Of a DNA stretch of 5,513 bases, positions 1-5,513 are shown one piece after another. Below the pieces are notes generated by a model. The model was given only the letters and a program-made list of their open reading frames with translations, was not told the origin of the DNA and searched no databases. The stretch is taken from positions 1-5,513 of the forward strand of contig CAIXSE010000589.1 in assembly GCA_903921965.1 (NCBI GenBank), given 5' to 3'. Within the stretch, counting starts at the first letter, position 1. Every line of letters starts with the position of its first letter. The DNA comes from an uncultured Thermoleophilia bacterium (lineage in GTDB: Bacteria > Actinomycetota > Thermoleophilia > UBA2241). The position numbers and the translations under genes are program-made.

Positions 1-777
1 GCGCTGGAAGCCGGTGTTCATGTAGGCGCCGTTGTCGTAGCACACGTAGAGCATGTCGTGGCCGCGCTCCATGGCGCCGGAGAGCGCCTGCAGGCCGATG
101 TCGTAGGTGCCGCCGTCGCCGCCGAAGGCGATGAACTTGACCTTGTCCTCGAGCCTGCCGCGGCGGCGCAGCGCGCGCCAGGCGGTCTCGACGCCGGAGA
201 GGGTCGCGGCGGCGTTCTCGAAGTTGGTGTGGATGTAGCTGCCCTTCCACGACGTGTAGGGGTAGCGCGTGGTCGACACCTCGAGGCAGCCGGTGGCGCC
301 GGCGACCACGTAGTGGGAGTCGACCTGGCCGAGCACCTGGTTGACGATGAGGGAGGCGCCGCAACCGGAGCAGAGGCCGTGACCGGCAGAGAGCGCCGGC
401 GTCCTGGCGGCGACGGCCTGGACGCGGTCGCGGTGCTCGTAGTACAGCTCGGTGGGGACGAGCGCGTCGAACTTGCAGGCCTCGACGCAGTGGTTGCACG
501 TCATGCAGCGGCGCTCGTCGAACGTGATGGTGCCGGCGAAGTGGCGCTCTTTGCCCTTGCCATGCGTGCGCGACTTGTCGAGGCGCACGTCGATACACTC
601 CACGGGGCACTTCTTGGCGCAGGCGCCGCAGAAGGTGCAGGCGTGGCCGCCGCCCTCCTTGCGCCGCAGGTCGAACAGACCGACGCCCGGCAGCTTCTCC
701 TGCAGTTCACGCACGGCGAACTCGTTCTCGGGGATCGGGTGGCCGTAAAGGTACTTCGATGTCTTTGGTCGAGCCAT
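1..777 (-). CDS. porB: Pyruvate:ferredoxin oxidoreductase beta subunit with N-terminal 2[4Fe-4S] ferredoxin domain (partial, C-terminus off the left edge)
   Basis: This is the thiamine-diphosphate (TPP) subunit of a cytoplasmic 2-oxoacid:ferredoxin oxidoreductase, which oxidatively decarboxylates pyruvate to acetyl-CoA and reduces ferredoxin. 259 codons are visible. Residues about 45-105 carry two ferredoxin cluster motifs: [12 protein letters not shown] (C47, C50, C53, C57) and [11 protein letters not shown] (C91, C94, C97, C101). The PorB core follows: CSGCG (C136, C139) and ATGC (C164), which match the family's proximal-cluster cysteines; the expected fourth cysteine would lie beyond the window. 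GDGGTYDIG (220-228) through [12 protein letters not shown] (247-258) is the TPP/Mg motif and the PorB signature. The ATG start at 777 is supported by AGGAGA (784-789) six bases upstream. The alpha and gamma subunits are not upstream, so they would have to lie downstream, outside the window, or elsewhere. The pyruvate signature is strong, but a related 2-oxoacid substrate is not excluded. The ferredoxin part is usually a separate delta subunit; here it is fused. Confidence 0.92.
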   Translation of the reverse strand, partial: MARPKTSKYLYGHPIPENEFAVRELQEKLPGVGLFDLRRKEGGGHACTFCGACAKKCPVECIDVRLDKSRTHGKGKERHFAGTITFDERRCMTCNHCVEACKFDALVPTELYYEHRDRVQAVAARTPALSAGHGLCSGCGASLIVNQVLGQVDSHYVVAGATGCLEVSTTRYPYTSWKGSYIHTNFENAAATLSGVETAWRALRRRGRLEDKVKFIAFGGDGGTYDIGLQALSGAMERGHDMLYVCYDNGAYMNTGFQR

Positions 778-904
778 CACGGTTCTCCTGGCCGCCTGTG
801 GGACTCCGCATAGTCCCGGGCGGTCTGCTCAGAGGGCACAGCAGCTGCGGTCACAGTCACTCGCCGGGGCGGAGGTCAGACGTCGTCGGCCGACGCTCAC
901 GAGA

Positions 905-928
905 AACGGCGGCCTCGCGGCCGCCGTT
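905..928 (-). terminator. Perfect 10-bp hairpin: weak terminator or leader hairpin
   Basis: AACGGCGGCC and GGCCGCCGTT form perfect inverted arms around a TCGC tetraloop. The stem is very GC-rich. On the minus strand it is followed by TTTCTC, a poor U-tract, so it may be a weak intrinsic terminator for the gene ending at 1075 or a leader structure or attenuator ahead of porB. The plus strand has no T-tract after it. The hairpin is seen directly; the role is inferred. Confidence 0.45.
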
Positions 929-947
929 AAACCCCTTCACGTAGTCA

Positions 948-976
948 ATACTACCGCAGGAAGGTCAAGTTGACGA
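948..976 (-). promoter_or_regulatory. Candidate sigma-70-type promoter for porB
   Basis: Read on the minus strand, TCGTCA (971-976) is followed by exactly 17 bases and then TAGTAT (948-953). Each hexamer matches the sigma-70 consensus at 4 of 6 positions. The predicted start would be near 941, leaving a long leader before the porB ATG. A small inverted repeat GTAGT-CAAT-ACTAC (941-954) overlaps the -10 box and could be an operator, but its arms are only 5 bp. In GC-rich DNA the relatively AT-rich stretch here adds mild support. Not demonstrated. Confidence 0.35.
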
Positions 977-1074
977 GCGGGCGGGCGTTGCCCGGCGGCG
1001 GAGACGGGGGTGCGGACGGCCACGCGCCGGGAGGCGGCACGTGCGGGCCGCGGCGGCGTCCCGGAACGGCAGCC

Positions 1075-2055
1075 TCAGACCTGCAGCAGGCAGCGGACCG
1101 CCTCGGAGAAGCAGTCCGTGGTCGCCTTCGACAGCACCGCCTTCCGCAGCGCCTCGAACTGGTCCCAGACGGCGGCCATGAGACGCCCGCTCTGCTCGGA
1201 GTCCGGCCCCAGCTCGTCGAGCCGGGCGACCACCAGGCCCGGCGCCACGAACTCGATCGGCTTGTACACCCAGCGCACGCCGCGGACCTCGTCGTCGCTC
1301 CAGAACACCGCCCAGAACCTGAGGCCGTTGAGGTGGCCGTCGCGCACGCGGGCGGAGACCGAGACACTGTACTCGAGCGGGTCGCGGCGCCAGTACACGC
1401 AGGCGGCCGGGACGGTGTCGTCGACGAGCTTGGCCGCGGCCAGCTCCTCGCTCCCGCCGAGCTCTTCGGCGTACTCGAGGGCCGTGGCCGCCAGCACCTC
1501 CACGAGGTCCAGCGCGGCCGGCTGGAGCCGCGGGTCGAGCACGGAGCAGTACTCGTCCAGCGTGCCGCCGCTGGGGAGCGCGCTGTCCAGCATCCAGCTC
1601 TCGAGCCCGTGGTGGAACGGTCCGCGCGGCAGGGTGCCGAGCGAGAGCTCCTGGAAGCGCGAGGCCGTCGTCATCTCGAAGGCGCCGCCGGGCTGCCCGA
1701 AGGCTGCCCACGCCCGGCGCCTGGTCGTCCCCACTTCGGGGAACAGCGCCCACTCGGCCTGCGACACCGCGAGGCGGCAGGCCGGCTCGTACGGGAGTGC
1801 GAGCTGCCGGCGCGCGAGGGGCGCGGAGCGGAAGAGCGTGTCGCTGAACGACGCCTCGAGGCCGAGCCCGCCGAAGGCGCCAGCCGGCCGCACGGCCGGG
1901 TACTTGTAGCAGGGGCGCAGGCCGGCGATGCCGACGGCACGGGCGCCGGCCTGGGCCATCACCCGACTCAGTGACGGGGCGGGCTCCGGCGGCGGCGTAC
2001 CGGCGTTCCCACTGCCTGCCGCGGGGGTTGGGGGGCCGTCAGCCTGCTGCGCCAC
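1075..2055 (-). CDS. Hypothetical protein, about 326 residues, family not recognised
   Basis: I do not recognise this protein. The frame is open for 326 codons from a GTG at 2055 (an in-frame stop lies at 2080-2082) to a TGA at 1075-1077, with the strong GC third-position bias of a real gene. Residues 1-30 are low-complexity Pro/Ala/Gly. The globular part starts near an alternative ATG at residue 33 (1959), which would give 294 residues; neither start has a convincing Shine-Dalgarno site. Residues 175-215 look helical and acidic. Residues 218-275 are rich in aromatics and probably beta-strand (YWRRDPLEYSVSVSARVR, LRFWAVFWSDDE, RWVYKPIEFV). Residues 285-326 look like a C-terminal amphipathic helix. 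I see no signal peptide, membrane segment, P-loop, cysteine cluster or helix-turn-helix. A soluble cytoplasmic protein is likely; its function is unknown. It is in the same direction as porB but about 300 bp away, so co-transcription is uncertain. Confidence 0.72.
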   Translation of the reverse strand: MAQQADGPPTPAAGSGNAGTPPPEPAPSLSRVMAQAGARAVGIAGLRPCYKYPAVRPAGAFGGLGLEASFSDTLFRSAPLARRQLALPYEPACRLAVSQAEWALFPEVGTTRRRAWAAFGQPGGAFEMTTASRFQELSLGTLPRGPFHHGLESWMLDSALPSGGTLDEYCSVLDPRLQPAALDLVEVLAATALEYAEELGGSEELAAAKLVDDTVPAACVYWRRDPLEYSVSVSARVRDGHLNGLRFWAVFWSDDEVRGVRWVYKPIEFVAPGLVVARLDELGPDSEQSGRLMAAVWDQFEALRKAVLSKATTDCFSEAVRCLLQV

Positions 2056-2197
2056 GCCTGCCGCTGCCCGTTCGTCCGCTCACGGGTGTACAGGGTAGCA
2101 CCCCGCCCGCGGGGGCTGCACGCCGGACGGTCGCCCGCGAGCAGGCGAAGCACAGTACACTTCGTGCGAACGAGTCCGACCGAAAGGAGGCGCGATC
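2056..2197. promoter_or_regulatory. Divergent intergenic region
   Basis: This 142-bp spacer must carry the promoters of the minus-strand hypothetical gene and of the plus-strand acidic small ORF. A possible plus-strand -10 box TACACT lies at 2156-2161, about 37 bp before the small ORF's start, with no clear -35 box. A weaker minus-strand -10, TACCCT, lies at 2093-2098. The GC-rich stretch at 2101-2115 contains overlapping C/G inverted repeats of no obvious function. The promoter assignments are tentative. Confidence 0.3.
2183..2190 (+). promoter_or_regulatory. Strong Shine-Dalgarno site deciding the start of the small acidic ORF
   Basis: AAAGGAGG contains a perfect complement to the 16S rRNA 3' end core and lies 7 bases before the ATG at 2198. 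It is the best ribosome binding site in the window and the main reason to accept the short ORF behind it as a gene. Confidence 0.8.
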
Positions 2198-2335
2198 ATG
2201 AGCGACGAGCCGCGGTACACCGTGCCCGACGACGACCCGGACGACGACATGCCGGTCGAGGTCCACCCGTGCGGGGACATCTTCGACGCGCACGACAGCG
2301 TGATCGTCACCGACACAGACCAGCTGGGAGGCTGA
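2198..2335 (+). CDS. Small acidic protein, 45 residues, unknown function
   Basis: A short gene of 46 codons including the TGA stop, supported by an ideal Shine-Dalgarno site (AAAGGAGG, 7-base spacing) and an ATG start. The product is extraordinarily acidic: 12 Asp and 2 Glu against one Arg and no Lys. It begins MSDEPRYTVPDDDPDDDMPV, so residues 11-17 are nearly all Asp, then has a less biased half with a single Cys (C25), two His (H23, H32), a short hydrophobic strand SVIV (34-37) and a C-terminal LGG. There is no signal peptide or membrane segment. The N-terminal half is probably disordered. It is divergent from the 326-residue hypothetical gene and converges on the histidine kinase, whose stop lies only 31 bp beyond. 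I do not recognise a family. A metal-binding or nucleic-acid-mimicking role would be speculation from charge alone. Confidence 0.7.
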   Translation: MSDEPRYTVPDDDPDDDMPVEVHPCGDIFDAHDSVIVTDTDQLGG

Positions 2336-2366
2336 GCGGGCGGCGCCTGCAGGGCCGGGAGCACCG

Positions 2367-4259
2367 TCAGGCGTCCATCCCGGCGTCTTCTTCGACCGGC
2401 ACGCCCACGGTGAAGAAGAACGTCGCCCCGCGGCCGACCTCGCCGGTCGCCCAGCACCGCCCGCCGAGGCGGGCGACGACGCGGCGCACGGTGGCCAGGC
2501 CGACGCCGCTGCCGGCGAACTCCGAGTCGGCGTGCAGCCGCTGGAACGGCTGGAACAGCTTGCCGGCGTAGAGAGGGTCGAAACCGGCGCCGTCGTCGCG
2601 GACGAAGAAGACGCGCTCTCCCCCGGCGTCCAGCTCCCCGAGCTCGATGGTCGCCGGGTCTCCGGCCGACGTGAACTTCCAGGCGTTGCCGAGCAGGTTC
2701 TCGAGGACGACGCCCATCAGCTCGGCATCGGCCTCCACGACGACGCCCTCGGCGATCACGCTGCGCACGTGACGCTCCGGGTCCTGCTGGCGGAGGCGCT
2801 GCAGTACGGCCTCGGCCGCGGCGCTGAGGTCCACCCTGCCGATCTTCACCGGGCGGCGCGACAACCGTGAGAGCGAGAGCATCGCGTCGATGAGCTCCAC
2901 CATCCGCGCCACGTTCGCGCGCACCCGCAGCAGGTTCGCGCGGCCGGCGTCGCTCAGGGCCGCCCCCTCGTCCTCGAGCACGATCCCGCTGAAGCCGTCG
3001 ATGGCACGCAGCGGGGCGCGCAGGTCGTGCGACACCGAGTAGGCGAACGCCTCCAGCTCCTCGTTCGCCGTCTTCAGCTGCACGGTGCGCGCCCGGACCC
3101 GCTCCTCGAGGCGGGCGTTGAGCTCGGCGAGCGCCTCGCCGGCCTCCACCTCCCGCTGGATGTCGCGCCAGCCGCCGGCGCGGCCGATCACCTCGCCGGC
3201 GTCGTTCAGCAGAGGCCGGACCGTGATGGACACCCAGCGGTAGTCGCCGGCCCTGGTGCGGACCCGAAGGTCGTACGTCGCCGGCGTCCCGGCGACCACC
3301 GAGGTCTGGCCGGTGCGGAGCGCCTCCCGGTCGTCGGGGTGGACGAACTCGGCCAGGGAGTGCCCCACGATCTCGTCCGGCCGCCAGCCGAGCAGGCCGT
3401 CGACGGACGGGGACAGCCACTCGGCCACGCCGTCGACGCTGGCGCGGAACACCACGTCGGTCGCGTTCTCGGCGATGAGGCGGTAGTAGTGCTCCGATGC
3501 CTCGAGCATCCGCTCCGTCGCGCGGAGCTCCGTGATGTCGGCGCCGAACACCGCGAGCCGCTCCACCACCCCGTCGCCGCGCACCGGGTAGACACTGTTC
3601 AGCATGATCTGGCCGCCTCGCACGTCCTCGAACCGGACCGGCTCCCCCGTCTCGACCACACGCCGCACTCGCACCCGGCGGCGGGCCGCGACGTCCGCAG
3701 GGATGAGCGAGTAGATGTCCGCGCCGACGAAGTCGTCGAGGCTGACGCCGATACGCCGGGCCGCCGTCTCGTTGGCGGCCAGCACCCTCCCGTCGATGTC
3801 CATGAGGAACGCCGACTCGGTGATGGCGTTGAGCAGCGACCTCAGCGTCTCCTCGCCGAGGACGGCGACCTCCTCCCGGCGGCGCTGCTCGGTGATGTCG
3901 GTGGAGATGCCGCAGACGGCCACCACCTCCCCCGTCGCCGAGCGCAGCGGGTACTTGACCGTGAGGTAGGTGTGAGTGCCGTCGTCCTCTTCGCTGGTCT
4001 CCTCGACGTGCAGCGTGGACGCCTCGCGCAGGACGCGTTCGTCGTTGGCGCGGTGCTGGTCGGCGATGGCCGCGGGGAGGATGTCGTGCGTGGTCCGCCC
4101 CAGCAGCTCGTCCCGCTCGCGCTTGAACAGGCGGCACAGTGCCGCGTTGGCGAAGGTGAAGTGGTTCTCGCGGTCCTTGACGTAGACGAGCGCCGGCGAC
4201 GCGTCGAAGACGGCGGCCAGCAGGCCGGCGTCGACCGCATGACTTCCTGAGGCCTCCAC
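2367..4259 (-). CDS. Soluble sensor histidine kinase with three PAS domains
   Basis: A 630-residue sensor kinase that would autophosphorylate on histidine and pass the phosphate to a response regulator. Domains in order: PAS-1 at about 12-127, ending GISTDITEQ; PAS-2 at about 138-246, ending GADITELRA; PAS-3 at about 255-370, with HPDD (307-310) and RAGDYRWVSITVRP typical of the PAS_3 type; a coiled coil at about 370-405; HisKA with H-box SVSHDLRAPLRAIDGF, phosphoacceptor H411; and an HATPase domain with N-box LENLLGNAWKFT (N521, N525), G1 DDGAG (555-559), F-box LFQPFQRLH and G2 GSGVGLAT (583-590). All catalytic motifs look intact. There is no membrane segment or signal peptide, so it senses a cytoplasmic or diffusible signal; the PAS ligand cannot be read from the sequence. 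The GTG start at 4259 is backed by GGGGAGG four bases upstream. No receiver domain or response regulator is in the window, so it is an orphan here. The H-box resembles phytochrome-like PAS kinases, but no GAF or PHY domain is present. Confidence 0.96.
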   Translation of the reverse strand: MEASGSHAVDAGLLAAVFDASPALVYVKDRENHFTFANAALCRLFKRERDELLGRTTHDILPAAIADQHRANDERVLREASTLHVEETSEEDDGTHTYLTVKYPLRSATGEVVAVCGISTDITEQRRREEVAVLGEETLRSLLNAITESAFLMDIDGRVLAANETAARRIGVSLDDFVGADIYSLIPADVAARRRVRVRRVVETGEPVRFEDVRGGQIMLNSVYPVRGDGVVERLAVFGADITELRATERMLEASEHYYRLIAENATDVVFRASVDGVAEWLSPSVDGLLGWRPDEIVGHSLAEFVHPDDREALRTGQTSVVAGTPATYDLRVRTRAGDYRWVSITVRPLLNDAGEVIGRAGGWRDIQREVEAGEALAELNARLEERVRARTVQLKTANEELEAFAYSVSHDLRAPLRAIDGFSGIVLEDEGAALSDAGRANLLRVRANVARMVELIDAMLSLSRLSRRPVKIGRVDLSAAAEAVLQRLRQQDPERHVRSVIAEGVVVEADAELMGVVLENLLGNAWKFTSAGDPATIELGELDAGGERVFFVRDDGAGFDPLYAGKLFQPFQRLHADSEFAGSGVGLATVRRVVARLGGRCWATGEVGRGATFFFTVGVPVEEDAGMDA

Positions 4260-4327
4260 ACGTCCTCCCCTGAAGGCTCGCGACCCGGTCGCCGGTCCCC
4301 CATGGCCGGCTCCGGCCCAGCAGGACC

Positions 4328-4333
4328 ATCATA
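4328..4333 (-). promoter_or_regulatory. Candidate -10 box for the histidine kinase gene
   Basis: On the minus strand TATGAT matches the -10 consensus at 5 of 6 positions and lies about 70 bp upstream of the GTG start. No good -35 hexamer is found at 16-18 bp. This suggests either an activator-dependent promoter or a chance match. Predicted transcription start is near 4321. Confidence 0.35.
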
Positions 4334-4390
4334 CCCCGGGCCGACACGCGATCATGCGCGGGGGCGGGCCGGAGGCGATAGAGGCCCCGC

Positions 4391-4437
4391 GCGGACGACC
4401 CGCTCCGCGGGCACGGTATCGGCGACCGGTCGTCCGC
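4391..4437. repeat. Inverted repeat with 10-bp perfect arms
   Basis: GCGGACGACC (4391-4400) and its exact reverse complement GGTCGTCCGC (4428-4437) flank a 27-base loop that includes the palindrome CCGCGG. It lies in the non-coding stretch between the tRNA 3' end and the kinase promoter. It could form a transcript hairpin ending tRNA read-through, or be a protein-binding site, but there is no T-tract on either side. A chance 10-bp match in very GC-rich DNA is possible. Confidence 0.5.
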
Positions 4438-4489
4438 ACCCGGGCGGGGTCGGCGAAGGGACGCACGGAAGGCGGGGACTCGGGTGGAG

Positions 4490-4513
4490 GGACCGGCGGG
4501 CGGACCGGCGGGC
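4490..4513. repeat. Tandem 12-bp direct repeat
   Basis: GGACCGGCGGGC occurs twice in a row (4490-4501 and 4502-4513), 7 bases past the tRNA CCA on its downstream side. It looks like a slippage duplication in non-coding DNA. No function is evident, and no further copies are seen in the window. Confidence 0.85.
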
Positions 4514-4520
4514 GTGGGGC

Positions 4521-4597
<77 letters not shown>

Positions 4598-4610
4598 ACA
4601 AGGGCCTAGG

Positions 4611-4639
4611 AGTCTACGAGCGGCCGCTGCGAGCGTCAA
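4611..4639 (-). promoter_or_regulatory. Promoter of the tRNA-Ile gene
   Basis: On the minus strand TTGACG (4634-4639), a 17-base spacer and TAGACT (4611-4616) make a good housekeeping-type promoter (5 of 6 and 4 of 6 matches). Predicted start is near 4604, leaving only a few bases of leader before the mature tRNA 5' end at 4597. Position and spacing fit well. Confidence 0.65.
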
Positions 4640-4719
4640 CCGCGGTGAGCCTGTGCGCGGGGACGACCCACGCGCTCGTCCGGCGTCCCGACCCGATCGG
4701 CGTTCCATGTGGTCACCTG

Positions 4720-4748
4720 TTGTCACCTCTCTCGGACCTGTTTACATT
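4720..4748 (+). promoter_or_regulatory. Promoter of the vapBC operon
   Basis: TTGTCA (4720-4725), exactly 17 bases, then TACATT (4743-4748): 5 of 6 and 4 of 6 matches to the sigma-70 consensus. Predicted start is near 4755, giving a leader of about 33 nt to the vapB ATG. A direct repeat GTCACCT (4712-4718 and 4722-4728, period 10 bp) overlaps the -35 box and may be part of an autoregulatory operator. Confidence 0.62.
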
Positions 4749-4750
4749 GA

Positions 4751-4760
4751 GTCAGATGAC
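4751..4760. promoter_or_regulatory. Candidate VapB operator
   Basis: GTCA-GA-TGAC is a short inverted repeat centred on the predicted vapBC transcription start. Antitoxins of this family normally repress their own operon by binding palindromes at this position. The arms are only 4 bp, so the assignment rests on position more than on the repeat. Confidence 0.3.
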
Positions 4761-4787
4761 CTGTTCCCGGCGCAGAGAAGGACCACG

Positions 4788-5084
4788 ATGACCTCCGTGA
4801 GCATCACCGAACTCAAAGCCCACCTCGCCGACTACCTCCGGCGCGTACAGCACGGCGAACGGTTCCACGTCACCGTGCGCGGCAGGGAGGTCGCCGACAT
4901 CGTTCCCGCCGACCCGGCGCGCGCCGCCATCTGGGCGATGGTCGAGCGCGGCGAGGCACAGTGGAGCGGCGAAGAGATGGTGGTTCCCGACGACCTGCCG
5001 CTCAACACCGGCCGCATGCTGTCCGACATCGTCCTGGAAGACCGGGGGCCGTACTGCGACGACCCCGACGATCAGGCGACGTGA
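4788..5084 (+). CDS. vapB: Type II antitoxin, Phd/YefM-type VapB
   Basis: A 98-residue antitoxin that would neutralise the adjacent PIN-domain toxin and repress the operon. Residues 1-45 fit the Phd/YefM fold: MTSVSITELKAHLADYLRRV (DNA-binding and dimerisation helix), then FHVTVRGREVADIVP, the typical strand pair. Residues about 46-98 are the toxin-binding tail, with AIWAMVERGEAQW likely forming the helix that packs on the toxin and a very acidic, probably disordered end (CDDPDDQ). The ATG at 4788 is chosen because the homology starts there and AAGGA (4778-4782) lies 5 bases upstream; the frame stays open back to 4590, but that extension covers the tRNA 5' end and promoter and has no homology-like sequence. 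The stop overlaps the toxin start by 4 bases (GTGA), indicating translational coupling. Confidence 0.9.
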   Translation: MTSVSITELKAHLADYLRRVQHGERFHVTVRGREVADIVPADPARAAIWAMVERGEAQWSGEEMVVPDDLPLNTGRMLSDIVLEDRGPYCDDPDDQAT

Positions 5085-5513
5085 TCGTCTACCTCGACAC
5101 CAGCGCCTTCGTGAAGCTCGTCCTTCAAGAACCCGGCAGTGCCGAGGTCGGGGGTTGGTTCACGAGCGCACGATTCGCCGCCTCCAGCGTCATCACGTAT
5201 CCGGAGTCGTGCGCGGCCATCGGCCGGCGCGGCCGCACTCAAGGAACGGACCCGTCATGGCCGACGATGTGGCTGGCGCAGCTGGAAACCAGCTGGCGAC
5301 GCACGATCATCGTCCCGATCCTCGAGCGTCGGGCCGGCGAGCTGGCTCTCACACACAGACTGCGAGGCATGGATGCCGTCCACCTGGCCGCGGCGCTCAC
5401 GCTTCGTGAGCAGCTGGGCGCCATGGCATCTGAGGAGCGCGTCGCATTCGCCGCCTTTGACCGCAGGCTCCTGGAGGCCGCCGAGCGCGAAGGCTTCGCC
5501 ACGCTCGGCGGCC
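5081..5513 (+). CDS. vapC: Type II toxin VapC, PIN-domain ribonuclease (partial, C-terminus off the right edge)
   Basis: 144 codons from a GTG at 5081 to the window edge, with no stop. It begins MIVYLDTSAFVKLVLQEPGS, the usual VapC N-terminus. The four acidic PIN-domain metal ligands are all present: D6 (YLDTSA), E42 (TYPESCAA), D98 (GMDAVHLAAAL) and D127 (AFDRRLLEAAEREGF). VapC toxins are Mg-dependent endoribonucleases that cut tRNA or 23S rRNA; the target here cannot be told. Family length is about 130-150 residues, so only the extreme C-terminus is probably missing and the enzyme looks active rather than decayed. The 4-base overlap with vapB couples their translation. Codons such as AGA, ACA, TTT, TAT and CGA, scarce in the porB and kinase genes, suggest later acquisition. 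Confidence 0.93.
   Translation, partial: MIVYLDTSAFVKLVLQEPGSAEVGGWFTSARFAASSVITYPESCAAIGRRGRTQGTDPSWPTMWLAQLETSWRRTIIVPILERRAGELALTHRLRGMDAVHLAAALTLREQLGAMASEERVAFAAFDRRLLEAAEREGFATLGG

Larger units (their letters stand above)
778..1074 (-). other. Non-coding upstream (leader) region of porB
   Basis: About 300 bp between the stop of the upstream minus-strand gene and the porB start. I see no convincing gene on either strand; the short ORFs here lack conserved motifs. It holds a candidate minus-strand promoter (948-976), a perfect 10-bp hairpin (905-928), a 12-bp palindrome CGTCGGCCGACG (884-895) and a small hairpin GGGACT/AGTCCC (800-817) just upstream of the porB ribosome binding site. If the promoter is right, the porB transcript has a leader of roughly 160 nt containing all three structures. 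I could not match it to a riboswitch class; in particular no TPP-riboswitch consensus is apparent. Confidence 0.5.

Noticed and set aside
58..813. 251-codon plus-strand frame opposite porB
   Set aside because: The minus strand carries clear ferredoxin and PorB motifs across the same bases; the plus frame is Ala/Gly/Val-rich and has no recognisable domain.
778..950. TPP riboswitch upstream of the TPP-dependent oxidoreductase
   Set aside because: Suggested by the cofactor, but the conserved riboswitch core sequences are not seen, and PorB uses rather than makes or imports TPP.
970..1974. Plus-strand frames of 334 and 299 codons opposite the 326-residue hypothetical gene
   Set aside because: Both are biased compositions typical of antisense frames. 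The minus frame has more protein-like sequence with alternating hydrophobic strands and helices. This is the least certain strand choice in the window.
2324..2335. C-terminal LGG of the acidic microprotein as a ubiquitin-like or Pup-like tail
   Set aside because: Pup-type proteins are longer and end in GGE or GGQ, and no ligase or proteasome gene is in the window; two terminal glycines alone are not evidence.
2336..2366. Bidirectional terminator between the convergent small ORF and the kinase
   Set aside because: Only the 8-bp palindrome CCTGCAGG is nearby, without a stable stem or T-tract.
3027..4250. 407-codon plus-strand frame opposite the kinase
   Set aside because: Antisense shadow of the kinase gene; composition is His/Arg/Val/Gly-rich low complexity with no domain, a common artefact opposite GC3-rich genes.
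2080..4347. 755-codon minus-strand open frame overlapping the whole kinase gene
   Set aside because: It is a shadow in another frame of GC-rich coding DNA: Arg/Gly/Ala-rich, without motifs, and it fully overlaps a gene with intact kinase motifs.

Overview
The window is high-GC bacterial DNA whose codons strongly favour G or C in the third position. It encodes part of an oxygen-sensitive, ferredoxin-dependent 2-oxoacid oxidoreductase. Together with frequent GTG starts and strong Shine-Dalgarno sites, this suggests a GC-rich anaerobe or facultative anaerobe, possibly an anaerobic actinobacterial lineage. That placement is inferred from composition and gene content only; no rRNA or other taxonomic marker is present.

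Layout from left to right. Bases 1-777 (minus) hold the N-terminal 259 codons of a pyruvate:ferredoxin oxidoreductase beta subunit with an N-terminal two-cluster ferredoxin domain; it runs off the left edge. Bases 778-1074 form a long upstream region with a candidate promoter and several inverted repeats. Bases 1075-2055 (minus) encode a protein of about 326 residues that I do not recognise. A 142-bp divergent spacer separates it from a very small, very acidic 45-residue ORF (2198-2335, plus) with a textbook Shine-Dalgarno site. That ORF converges on a soluble histidine kinase with three PAS domains (2367-4259, minus). Bases 4260-4520 are non-coding, with a 12-bp tandem duplication and a long-arm inverted repeat. 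A tRNA-Ile(GAU) gene with encoded CCA follows on the minus strand (4521-4597), with its own promoter. The right end holds a type II toxin-antitoxin operon, vapB-vapC (4788 to the window end, plus), with a good sigma-70-type promoter and a 4-base start/stop overlap. The toxin gene is cut by the window edge, though its catalytic residues are all present.

How the genes fit together. The oxidoreductase is central carbon and electron metabolism. The kinase is an orphan here, since no response regulator is visible. The toxin-antitoxin pair is a self-contained module whose codons look less GC-biased than its neighbours, consistent with acquisition next to a tRNA gene. I see no CRISPR array, insertion sequence, phage gene or obvious new multi-gene system. 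The items most worth a second look are the acidic microprotein, the unrecognised 326-residue protein and the structured upstream region of the oxidoreductase gene.
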